Positions 42,272 to 51,843 of a stretch of DNA of 64,000 nt are shown here, one piece after another. Origin of the DNA: Bradysia coprophila (taxonomy: Eukaryota > Arthropoda > Insecta > Diptera > Sciaridae); the NCBI RefSeq assembly GCF_014529535.1, contig NW_023503311.1, positions 59,080 to 123,079 on the forward strand. Reading direction: 5' to 3'. The notes beneath the pieces are model-generated. The model made no database searches. It was not told the DNA's origin and saw only the letters and a program-made list of their open reading frames with translations. The number at the start of each line of letters is the position of its first letter. Position 1 is the first letter of the stretch. The position numbers and the translations under genes are program-made.

Positions 42272-45200
42272 TTAAGATTGATCTATCTAATCCTATCTTA
42301 TTTACTGCTACGTCCTCGTTAAACTTCATTCCCTCCACTCTTTTTCAAACTGGCTTGGGACAGTCTTTGGTGGTTGAATGAATCGTGAGCTGGAAGCCGA
42401 AAGAATTGGGGTTAAGGGACCAACGTTGAGGTGGAACAACACGATCAGGAAGCCAAAGGATAGAACGATCCCAGAATTCTTATTAGCTACTAGGTTAAGC
42501 TTTTAAAGGACGAATAACCTTTTGCTCAGATAGGTTCAAAAGAATGGGCAAAGCTTTATGGAAAAGAATGTTCAAAAAGAGTAACACTACCCCGTCGGGC
42601 ACTGTGCACTTTGATAGGCACGGTGGTCCCGGAACGTGCAGAAATGAGCGGGTCAGAGCTCGAGGATTACCGGGGGCGAGCAAAGTAAAGCTTTCATACT
42701 CACCAACCCGCAGTAGCAAGCGTGGTGTTTTAATGCTAAAAACCTTCAAACGAAGCCATAACGAATTATACATTGCCACATATAATGCCAGAACATTGTC
42801 GTCAAGACAAAAAATGCAAGAAATGGAAGAAGAGCTAGAAAAGATAAAATGGGATGTTGTGGGAGTGAGCGAAGTGAGAAAACCTGGAGAGGAATGCCTG
42901 AAATTACAATCAGGGCATACATTCTTCTACCGAGGAAGTGACAGTCAGATGCTGATGCACGGTGTCGGATTGTTCATAAACAAGCGGTGGTCGGATCGCA
43001 TAATTCACACGAAAAGCATATCCGATCGAGTGATATACGTAAGCCTGAAGATAAATAACAGATACAGTGTCAAATTAATTCAGGTTTACGCACCCACGTC
43101 CACTCATGATGACGAAGAAGTAGAAAGATTCTATGAAGATGTCGAGAAAGCTCTGGACGAAAACCCTTCACATTACCAATATCTAATCGGTGATTTCAAT
43201 GCGAAGCTGGGAAAACGAGAAGAAGACTCCGAAGTTTCTGTTGGTAGTTTTAGCAACGACCAAAGAAATGAGCGTGGAAATACTTTACTCAACTTCTTAC
43301 AGCAACACAATTTGTACGCAATGAATTCATTTTTTGCAGGAAAGCCTCAACGGAAATGGACTTGGGCTAGTGCAGATGGTGTAACGAAAAATGAGATCGA
43401 TTACATCATAACTGGCTGTAAGTCAACCGTTAAGAACGTTACGGTCCTAAACAATTTTTCAACCGGTAGTGATCACCGAATGGTTCGTGCAAGAGTCACG
43501 TTAAATACCAGATTTCAAAGATCACAACTAGTTCAGAAAAGTGAAAGGATTGACGTACAACGGCTTTACACACAAAATGAAGAATTTGCTACGAAAATGA
43601 CTGCCGAATTAGATAACGTCAACAATCAATGTGAAACATTGGACGAATTGAATACCAAAATCGTCGATACAATAATGGGTTTCATGAAATCCAAATGCAA
43701 ATCCGTCCAAGGGAAAGAATCAAAACTCAGCAGAGAAACATTAGACCTGATCGCAAGCAGAGCAGAGTTGGTAAAAAACGGAGGACGAGATTCGGTGGAA
43801 TACCGGAACCTGTCTAAAAGTATCAACAAAGCAAGGAGATCAGATGAAAGAAAATATAATGTCCAATTGGCTCAAAACATAATTGAAGCTAACTGCAATA
43901 TGAAAGTCCTACGGAGAAAAATGACAAACGCCAAAATAGAAATCTTCAAATTACGAGACAAAACAGGAACGATCCAAACGGATCGAAATGCGATATTAAA
44001 CATTGCAACAGAATTTTATGAGAATTTGTTTTCTTCAGCAAGACAGAGTCCAACGGAAGAAACCGAAGATAGACCAATAATAAGAAACGTGGGATCGGAG
44101 GATATGCCCGACATAACTGTTGATGAAGTCAAAGCTGCAGTAGCCGAGATGAAAAACAAAAAGTCTCCCGGAGAAGATGGTGTTCCAGTGGAAGCCATTA
44201 AATTAGGTGGAGACTCATTATTAAAGGCAATCACGGCTTTGTTTAATCGATGTCTCCAATGGGAAGAAGTACCAGAAGCCTGGGAAAATGCGGTAATTAC
44301 ATTGCTGCATAAAAAAGGAGACATAACAAAGCTGGAAAATTACCGACCCATAAGCCTATTGTCAACACTCTACAAGTTGTTTATGAAAATCATTACGAAG
44401 AGGAACACTAACAAGTTCGACTTCTACCAACCTGTTGAACAAGCTGCTTTCAGATCTGGTTTCAGCACAAACGACCATTTGCAGGTGATGAGAACGCTTA
44501 TTGAGAAGTGTCGTGAATACAACATCGACATAGTTTTGCTATTCATAGACTTCGAAAAAGCTTTCGATTCAGTGGAAACATGGTCGATATTGGACGCATT
44601 AGACGAATGTAGAGTAGACTCAAGGTACTCCAACACAATTCGATATGTGTACGAAAATGCTACTTCATGTATAAAACTTCATAAGAGCACAGAGAAATTC
44701 AGAATTGGCCGAGGTGTAAGGCAGGGTGACACTATTTCACCGAAATTATTCACGGCGATTCTGCAGAGTGTTTTTAGGAAGTTAAACTGGAGTAAAATGG
44801 GAATAAAGATAAATGGAGAGTACCTGAGCAATCTCCGCTTCGCTGATGACATTGTACCGATAGCAGCGAATCTAGGTCAGGCTCAGCTTATGCTACAACA
44901 GTTAAGTGAAGAGGCGAGCAAAGTTGGCCTCAAGATGAACTTATCGAAAACAAAAGTCATGACCAACATCGGGGACGATAGAGAAATCAAAATTGGTGAC
45001 ACTGTCATTGAACGAGTCGACAGCTATGTATATCTAGGACATAAACTGAAGTTAGGTCTGGACAACCAAACTGCAGAAATAAGACGTAGGATTGGTCTTG
45101 CATGGGCAGCGTTCGGAAAACTCAGACTAATTTTCAAAAGCAAAATGAATAATAGTCTGAAACGCAAAGTTTTCGACACTTGTGTCCTTCCAGTGCTCAC

Positions 45201-45620
45201 TTATGGAGCGGAAACGTTAACTTTAACAAAAGCATCCGAAGATAAATTGAGAGTGACACAAAGAGCCATGGAACGGAGTATGCTCGGAATAACACTCAGA
45301 GACAGAATGACGAATCAATGGATTCGACAACAAACCAGGGTCGTTGATGTCATGGAAAGAATAGCATCTCTGAAATGGAGCTGGGCGGGACATATTGCAA
45401 GAAGGACAGACGAACGTTGGACCAAAAAGATCATGAACTGGCGACCATATAAAAGACGAGCTATAGGTAGACCACCAGAGAGATGGACAAACGGAATTAA
45501 GAATATTGCAGGTACAAACTGGCAGCAAATGGCAATGGATCGTACGAAATGGAAAGAAGTTGGAGAGGCCTACATCCAGCAGTGGATAGAAACAGGCTGA
45601 AAAAGAAGAAGAAGAAGAAG
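42272..45620 (+). mobile_element. RTE-clade LINE copy F, full-length and apparently intact
   Basis: Bounded by the 12-bp TSD AACGACTTTACC (42260-42271 and 45621-45632). It has a 272-bp 5' UTR, one ORF of 1018 codons (42544-45600), no 3' UTR and an (AAG)n tail that starts at the stop codon. At least six other copies in the window (A, B, C, D, E and G) share the same 3' end but are 5'-truncated. Copies A, B, C, D and G are almost identical to it, so the family has moved recently. Confidence 0.95.
42544..45600 (+). CDS. RTE endonuclease-reverse transcriptase (single ORF)
   Basis: 1018 residues, a usual length for RTE ORFs. Residues about 75-320 form an APE-type endonuclease: YIATYNARTL, VGVSEVRKPGEE, YAPTSTHDDEEVE, YLIGDFNAKLG, WTWASADGVTKNEIDYI and the catalytic SDHRMVRAR. 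A lysine-rich linker follows. The RT domain (about 490-830) has KKSPGEDGVPVEAIK, ENYRPISLLSTLYKLF, FRSGFSTNDH, FIDFEKAFDSVETW, GVRQGDTISPKLF and the active site F766-A-D-D. The C-terminus has the RTE-typical GHIARRTDERW and GRPPERWTNGIK. The enzyme nicks chromosomal DNA and copies its own RNA at the nick. I use ATG 42544, the first in frame; a start at a later Met is possible because the first ~70 residues look unstructured. No inactivating change is seen. Confidence 0.95.
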   Translation: MGKALWKRMFKKSNTTPSGTVHFDRHGGPGTCRNERVRARGLPGASKVKLSYSPTRSSKRGVLMLKTFKRSHNELYIATYNARTLSSRQKMQEMEEELEKIKWDVVGVSEVRKPGEECLKLQSGHTFFYRGSDSQMLMHGVGLFINKRWSDRIIHTKSISDRVIYVSLKINNRYSVKLIQVYAPTSTHDDEEVERFYEDVEKALDENPSHYQYLIGDFNAKLGKREEDSEVSVGSFSNDQRNERGNTLLNFLQQHNLYAMNSFFAGKPQRKWTWASADGVTKNEIDYIITGCKSTVKNVTVLNNFSTGSDHRMVRARVTLNTRFQRSQLVQKSERIDVQRLYTQNEEFATKMTAELDNVNNQCETLDELNTKIVDTIMGFMKSKCKSVQGKESKLSRETLDLIASRAELVKNGGRDSVEYRNLSKSINKARRSDERKYNVQLAQNIIEANCNMKVLRRKMTNAKIEIFKLRDKTGTIQTDRNAILNIATEFYENLFSSARQSPTEETEDRPIIRNVGSEDMPDITVDEVKAAVAEMKNKKSPGEDGVPVEAIKLGGDSLLKAITALFNRCLQWEEVPEAWENAVITLLHKKGDITKLENYRPISLLSTLYKLFMKIITKRNTNKFDFYQPVEQAAFRSGFSTNDHLQVMRTLIEKCREYNIDIVLLFIDFEKAFDSVETWSILDALDECRVDSRYSNTIRYVYENATSCIKLHKSTEKFRIGRGVRQGDTISPKLFTAILQSVFRKLNWSKMGIKINGEYLSNLRFADDIVPIAANLGQAQLMLQQLSEEASKVGLKMNLSKTKVMTNIGDDREIKIGDTVIERVDSYVYLGHKLKLGLDNQTAEIRRRIGLAWAAFGKLRLIFKSKMNNSLKRKVFDTCVLPVLTYGAETLTLTKASEDKLRVTQRAMERSMLGITLRDRMTNQWIRQQTRVVDVMERIASLKWSWAGHIARRTDERWTKKIMNWRPYKRRAIGRPPERWTNGIKNIAGTNWQQMAMDRTKWKEVGEAYIQQWIETG

Positions 45621-45632
45621 AACGACTTTACC

Positions 45633-46768
45633 ACTGCTGCTATACTGCTTGCATATAGTGGCAGTCTTATTTCGAACCGTTGTTACTTTGCTTTATGCAG
45701 CACACAGGCATATTTATACCTGCATGCTGAATATTGACTAAATGAATAAAGTTGTCCGTATTTAGAATGGGTTATGCAACAACATTTAATTGAATTTATT
45801 TTCTATGAAATGTAGTACTTCTCCCCACTAAGCAATGTAATCGGATATTATTATTTTAATTCTGAGCCTGGTTCTGAATTAGAGGTTTTTTCAATCGTTC
45901 TACAAAAAAACTGTTCACATTAATAGTGAGCATCTATTACGCGAATTAATAAATTAAGATTGGCTCACCTAGTTTGTGTATATTACGTAGGTGGAAGCAC
46001 GGGGTTTCAGGGGGTTTCGAACATTTAGTTTTTTCATGTTGCAGATATTGCAGTGTCAAATTCTGTCCAAGATGTGACATATTTGCAAGGTATTGGCCTT
46101 TTTCACAAAGTATAATCAGCGTAACCTTCGTAAAAAGAATCTTGAATCTGACAAGAGCACGTGTGCCAACGTGTAAAAAACAAATGTTCAAATCTTGTCA
46201 AACGGACAGTACATAAACAAATTCCATCATTTATTGCTGAATACCACCAACTATTTCTGTTACCATTTCAAAAGCCTTTAACACCGAAAATGGATTTAAA
46301 AGTTCGTTCGTCAAAATTTCTATTGAAATAGATAAATGTAACATTATCATTGCATATTAATTCGGTAAAAATAGAAATAACTTTAAATGAAGGAATAAAA
46401 TTAGATTTGATAATCATCTTTATGCGTATGTTCTTGAGATCTTCCTTTTATTTCATTAAAACAATAAATTTATTGTTGCATAGTCCATTCTAAATACAGA
46501 CGACTTTATTCATTTAGTCAATATTCAGCATGCAGGTATAGTTCGATAGTACCATTTAGTCAATATTCGGCATGCAGGTAAAGTTAAGTAATACATCCCA
46601 CAACTAATTTGAAGATATAATTCAGCACACAGCAAATATATACCTGGGAACCTCACAATATTCCTACGAGCTGAATAATATTGTTGCCGGAACTATATTT
46701 TGAAAATATTCATATTACATGTTTATTGTAATACAACACACGGGAACATTATTCAGTCTGCAGCAAAT
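45633..46768. other. right interior of the TIR element, non-coding
   Basis: AT-rich with repeated TGCAGGTATA, CAGCACACA and GAATATTGACTAAATG words in both orientations. Short ORFs overlap on both strands at 45946-46216 and no domain is recognised. Confidence 0.5.
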
Positions 46769-46785
46769 ATATGCAGCACACAACA

Positions 46786-48000
46786 AATGTCGAATTTGCC
46801 GAATTTTCCGTGAGGGAAATTGAGGAAGAAGAGATGGTGTCGAAGTATTTCACACAGAGAGAGTTCGAGAAAGCATTTACGGCGTACGACAAGGTGACCG
46901 TCAAGATTCAATCTAAATTGGAAAAATTTGAAGGTCCTGGTCCTCAATTGGGTCCTATAACATTCCCTGAAAATGTAACTGTACGGTCCAGCGAAGGAGA
47001 TACGAAATTGAAACTGAAACCAATAGACGTCCCGAAATTCTTTGGAGATTACAAGAAGTGGATTTCATTCAGAAACATGTTTGATTCGATGGTCCACAAG
47101 AATGAGAAGTTCAGCGGTCTCGAGAAAATGCACTATTTGAAGACGTGTCTAGGAGGAGAAGCTGAAGATATTTTATCGCAATTCGACATCACGGAGGAGG
47201 CATATCCAGAAGCCTACAAGGTGATAACGAGCCGTTACCATAATGAGGTGATATTGGTGGATACACACATAATGGATTTGTTATCGCAACCGAAGCTGAT
47301 GTCAGAGTCAAGTGATGCTATTAAATTGGTTGAAAATCGATGTATCAACGTGGGATCCCATTTTACTGCTGCTATTGGTTCAAAAATTAGATAGAGCTAC
47401 GAGGCGATTATGGGAGCAGACGTTAAAGCCGAAAGTTAGACCTTCTATGAAGGAATTTCTCGAATTTTTAGATACGAGATTTCACGCGCTGGGTTGCCAG
47501 CAGGTTTTTAATTTTTCGATCGAATCAACGGATAACTATCAGCCGAGGTATAAAAAATTCAAAAAGAGCTCAGGAAACGAGCACAGTTTCAATCCCGAAG
47601 AGCCGTTCCCGCCAAGAGTTCATTAAAATTTCCATAACTCTTCTCAACCTAAACAGAGAAATTGTCCTTTCAATTGTGGCGAAGCCCACCAAGCATCAGA
47701 TTGTGAGAATTTCCAGAAATCAAATTTAGACCAGCGATGGAGCTGGGTCAACGGAAATAAGTTGTGCAAAAACTGCTTGAAAGGTCACCTTGGAAAATGT
47801 TCGTTAAGGCCAGGTTGTCAGAAATGCGGAAAGTATCACCACACTTTACTGCATTTGGAGTCATCAAAGAATCCTACAGTCGCCGCTTCAACGGGTAATA
47901 GCCACGCTGGGCGGCAAGGAAATAATACTGAGATTAGGAATCATCACACTAATGTGCAACAAGAGCTTAATCAATTGCAACAGCGAAACGAAATCGAGAG
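46786..48000 (+). pseudogene. gag: BEL/Pao element 1 gag, capsid and zinc-knuckle part, frameshifted
   Basis: 46786-47393 reads a DUF1759-type capsid domain (KPIDVPKFFGDYKKWISFRN, HYLKTCLGGEAEDILSQF, YKVITSRYHN). A frameshift near 47385 moves reading to the frame with RATRRLWEQTLKP and DTRFHALGCQQVF. A second change near 47635 leads to the zinc knuckles (CPFNCGEAHQASDCENF, KLCKNCLKGHLGKC, CQKCGKYHHTLLH). These are the standard order of BEL/Pao gag. At 48000 BEL element 2 is inserted and the rest (protease, RT, integrase) is not in the window. Two frameshifts plus two large insertions make it dead. Confidence 0.85.
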
Positions 48001-48818
48001 TGTTGGGCAGCAACACATGACCGGCAACACTGATCTACATCCATTTCATTCAGCAACAGGATTGCCTGATTCTGCTGTAAATTAGTGACAGTCGTGGTAC
48101 CGGAAAAACATTTGTTCTTTTGATTTCATTAGAAAACGGCCAAGTGATTCAAAGCTCTAAGTAAATTTAATTTAATCGTAAAATCGATCCGTTCAAATCG
48201 ATCAATTATTTCTTTTAATCGAAGTACGTAGTGTGTTGTGTTGTGAGATAACGATTGTTGCTAGCGGAGTTTGCCAAGGAGGTAAAAATTGATTTTTTCG
48301 TGAAGCACCAAGTGTGCAGGTTTTCATTTGCAGTTTGATTGATTTACAGGCGAAACGTTCGCGGAACATTATAATTACACGAATCAACAGCCTGTGTTGT
48401 AAGCTGTCGAATCGTGAACTGTAAGGAATTTGTAAAAATTATTGAAATTGATCAGGAATTAATTGAGGTTATGTTTAGTTATAGTTACATCGCTCATACA
48501 CACACACGCACGCGCATTGATCTGAATTGTTATTTATCGGCAAAGGAATGCTAAACGTAAGACAATTAATGAAAAGCTTTGTTGACATAGTTTAACGATT
48601 TATGAAAATTTGTTACAGAAATTTGAAGTGTTTGATTAAAGAGTTGAAATCAAGACGTGACGTTTCCTTTAACTCAACGACACTCACAAATTTAAAATCC
48701 AGCCGACAAGAAGTTGCATTTAGCACCAACATTCCTTTGCCCGTTCGCAACATTCTTCAAATTTGTTTATTTTGGATCAACTTGGATTGACACTTGGATA
48801 ATCAACTTTTCGAAGTCA
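48001..48818 (+). repeat. 5' LTR of BEL element 2
   Basis: TGTTGGG at the left; the right boundary is placed after GAAGTCA because TTTGGTCGC, a primer-binding-site-like TGG, follows. That end is inferred because the 3' LTR is incomplete here. Contains a (CA/CG)n run, ACACACACACGCACGCGC, near 48500. Confidence 0.8.
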
Positions 48819-48828
48819 TTTGGTCGCA

Positions 48829-49403
48829 ATGGATAAGCGTAAAGGAGCAATACCAAAAGCAACCAGATCTACATTTACGATTCCTCCTTTTGCTGGTCGC
48901 TCTGGCAAAACATCAAGAAGTCCACCAACAACAAGTCAGACAGCAAACACAACATCCGTCGCAGCTGATGAGTCAATGTATCAGTGTGACGTGTGCAATA
49001 TCACCGATAAAGGCGACAAAGTTTGCTGTGACTCGTGTACCTTATGGTCACACTTTGCTTGTGTCAACGTAACCAGTGATATTGCCAATCATGAGTGGTT
49101 TTGTGGGAAGTGCCAACAAAATAAGCAAGAGCCACTCATCGCCTTGACTAGTGAAACGGAAGTTGCTGCCCCAAGCAACACAGAATCAACTGCAAATCCT
49201 CCGAACGTGACATATGCACAAATTCCAGCAACGGACGTAGTTAATCCTACCTTGCCACAACCGAGTCAGACAGTGGCTAACGAGCAAATACAAAACATCG
49301 AAACTCCTCTAACGCCTCCAAAAATCAACGTCGATCCAAATCGTGCCCGTTCTTATAGATCGAAGTCGTCTACATCATCAGCTCGCAGAAAAGATCTAGC
49401 GCT
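48829..49403 (+). pseudogene. gag: BEL element 2 gag, N-terminal part with PHD finger, interrupted
   Basis: From ATG 48829 (MDKRKGAIPK). Residues about 47-92 form a PHD-type zinc finger: CDVCNITDKGDKVCCDSC, then LWSHFACVN and WFCGKCQQN, giving C-x2-C...C-x2-C...H-x2-C...C-x2-C. It is followed by a low-complexity P/T/N/Q-rich region and a basic RSYRSKSSTSSARRKDLAL. The frame is cut by the transposon at 49404 and continues in phase as QRLEEERKLDQ at 57009. PHD fingers bind histone tails, so in gag this could guide the complex to chromatin; that role is inferred. The ATG overlaps the region just after the PBS. Confidence 0.8.
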
Positions 49404-50540
49404 CACCGTGGCCATTTTCGTCATTGATCCGGTTTAATTTATGTTTCTCTCATAGTTGAAAACCTATTTTCATAAATTTGGTGTCGTTTGAAAGGTAAAT
49501 GTTCACGGTTGATGATTTTCAAGTTTATTTGATTCTGATTTTCCGATGGGGTGGAAATTAGGGGATGTTTTGAGAATAATTAGTTAATTAATGTTTAGGC
49601 CATGAAAACTAACGGATTGGCCGCAAAATATAAAATTATTTATTATTAATTTCGATTGTGACTGTAGCGACTGGTATTTTATCCATCTTGTCCGTCTTTT
49701 ACTCAATTTTTTCAACCACCCTCCTCCCACCACCCTATTTTCAGCAAGTTTTAGTATAATTTTGAGTGTGAAATATAAGACAGGAAAAATTCTAAAATCC
49801 ACTTCAAAACTATAGGCAAAATATCTCTTCAAGCTGATTTTTCATTTTTAATTTATAAAAAATCACCTTCCACCCATCTCCCACCACCCTATTTTCAAAA
49901 AAAAAAAATTATAATTTTGAGTATGGAATATTCGACAGAAAGAAAAATCTAAAATCCCATTAGCAACCACAGACAAATTTTTTCCTCAATCTGATTTTCT
50001 ATTTTTAATTTTAAAAAAACCCTACACACACCACCCACTTCCCACCACCCAATTTTCAGCAATTTTTTTTAAATAATTTTGAGTATGAAATATTCGACAG
50101 GAAAAATTCTAAAATCCAATCAGCAACTACAGACAAAATTTTTTCCTGAATCTGATTTTCCATTTTTAGTTAAAAAAAAACACATATCACACACCACCCA
50201 CCACCACCACCCAATTTTCAGAAATTTTTTGTGTATAATTTTGAGTATGGAATAATCGACAGGAAAAAATTGTAAAGTCCAATCTGCAAATGTAGGCAAA
50301 ATTTTTACTGAATCTGTTGCCATTTTTAATAGAAAAAACACCTACCACACACCACCCACTTTCCACCACCCGATTCTCAGCATTTTTTTTGTATAATTTT
50401 GAGTATGGAATATGCGACAGGAAAAAAATCTACAATCTCATAAACTACAGACAAAATGTTTCCTGAATCTGATTTTTCATTTTCAATCAAAAAAAAACGC
50501 CTACCAAACACCACCCAGTTTTTTAATTTTAAGATAAAAT
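49404..50540 (+). repeat. left TIR with five 155-162-bp tandem units
   Basis: After ~300 bp of unique TIR, GAGTATGGAATATTCGACAGG-like landmarks (first 20 bases conserved) recur at 49764, 49919, 50081, 50243 and 50401. Units contain CCACCACCCAATTTTCAG and AATCTGATTTTC. The right TIR carries the same units inverted. Confidence 0.85.
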
Positions 50541-51843
50541 TAAGGTGGACAGCACATCTATAAAATATTCTTAAAGATTGATGGCATAACGTTATTCTCC
50601 TAATGTTATTGTTCACCTCAATAAAAAAACCACGCAGCAAAAAGCTTCAAATCACAGGCAAAAATCGGAAAGAAGGTTGTATCTTTTACTTCATGGCATT
50701 TATCATGTATTCTCGTATGATTTAAAAAAAATCTAGATCGTCAAAGTAACACAAAATATTTTGGCTATAATACGATAAGAAAAATATTTCTTGCAAAATT
50801 TTCCGACGTTTTTTAGTGATCTACAACTATCGCGAAAGTATTGAATTTTCCATATATTTTCTGATTTTCATATATTTTTAGATTTTTAACTATTAACCAC
50901 TAAAAAACCTCAGGAAATTTTGTAAAATACATATAACACAAATCGGTACATCTGGATTGTGGATGCAGTTCAGTGCGCCTTGTTGCATCTCGATACGCCT
51001 TGCTGCATCTCGTTGCGCCTTGCTACATCTCGTTACGCCTTGCTGCAGCTGCATGTCGGTGCACCATGCCGCGAGTCGGTGACATAGCTGCATGTGGGTG
51101 TACCTAGCCGCTTGCAGGTGCACCTTGCTGCATGCCAGTGGACATAACATTACATCAAATAAAGTCTAGTCCTCTGGAAAGTCACTCCTATGATCGAAAA
51201 CGTCCATCAGCAACATTCATTGCAATGAAACTCTTAGTTAAATCAAAAGTGGATCAGTCTGAGAAGAACCAAGATTTTTTTAAGATTCATTTTATTACAG
51301 ACGGATTTAAAAAAATCGTTGCACCTAATAATTTTGAATGGTCGAATGAATTATTTGAAATGGCCAAATGAAATGAAATTTTGAATCCGACTGTAAGAGA
51401 ATGTTTTGCAACTCCTCATCAAGATTCATCAAGATGCCTCAGTTGCATAAATCGTTGTATGGATGTTATTAGGCTCACAATGTCTATTACGACATGTAGT
51501 ACCTCCGACCTCATGTCATAATTACACATCTAGAGCCTAATGTCATAAATAACTATTATCACAGTTCAGTTGAAGTTAAAAAAAAATTAGATGATTTCTA
51601 GATGTCGAATTATACTCAACGAAAATATTCTGAATTTTGATTAGAAAAACACAGGTCCAAACAATGTTCTCGTCATAATCCTCGTCATAATCACATAAAT
51701 AATAAAAATATTTTTTGTACGAATTTCCTCTTGGATTCTGTTATTATAAATATCAAAATCTATGTCTACAATTGATGAATAAACCTGTTGATGTTTGTGG
51801 ATCTAGATGATCATTTGATCATTATTGCTAACATAACAGTAAA
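50541..51843 (+). other. 5' interior of the RAG1-like transposon
   Basis: No recognised gene. At about 50955-51140 a 20-22-bp unit (CATCTCGTTGCGCCTTGCTG-like) repeats about eight times. A 79-codon ORF (from ATG 51132) follows, MPVDITLHQIKSS...ELFEMAK, of unknown meaning. No RAG2-like kelch ORF is present. Confidence 0.5.

Larger units (their letters stand above)
41847..46784. mobile_element. TIR element interrupting BEL element 1 gag, hosting RTE copy F
   Basis: A perfect 16-bp TIR, GTTGTGTGCTGCATAT, lies at 41847-41862 and inverted at 46769-46784. Imperfect internal inverted repeats follow: TGCTGAATATTGACTAAATG at 45722-45741 reappears inverted near 46520. Outside RTE copy F the element is AT-rich and has no transposase, so it is non-autonomous (about 1.6 kb without the LINE). 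No TSD is clear (ACATTA against AAATGT), though BEL gag reading continues on both sides. Confidence 0.65.

Noticed and set aside
45223..45528. 101-aa ORF (MLPVCTCNILNSV...) repeated antisense to every RTE copy
   Set aside because: An antisense shadow of the RTE C-terminus; it recurs only because the LINE copies are near-identical.
50541..51843. Possible RAG2-like partner gene in the RAG1-like transposon
   Set aside because: Only a 79-codon ORF and a minisatellite are present; there are no kelch repeats or PHD finger within the element. The PHD finger at 48.9 kb belongs to BEL gag outside the transposon.
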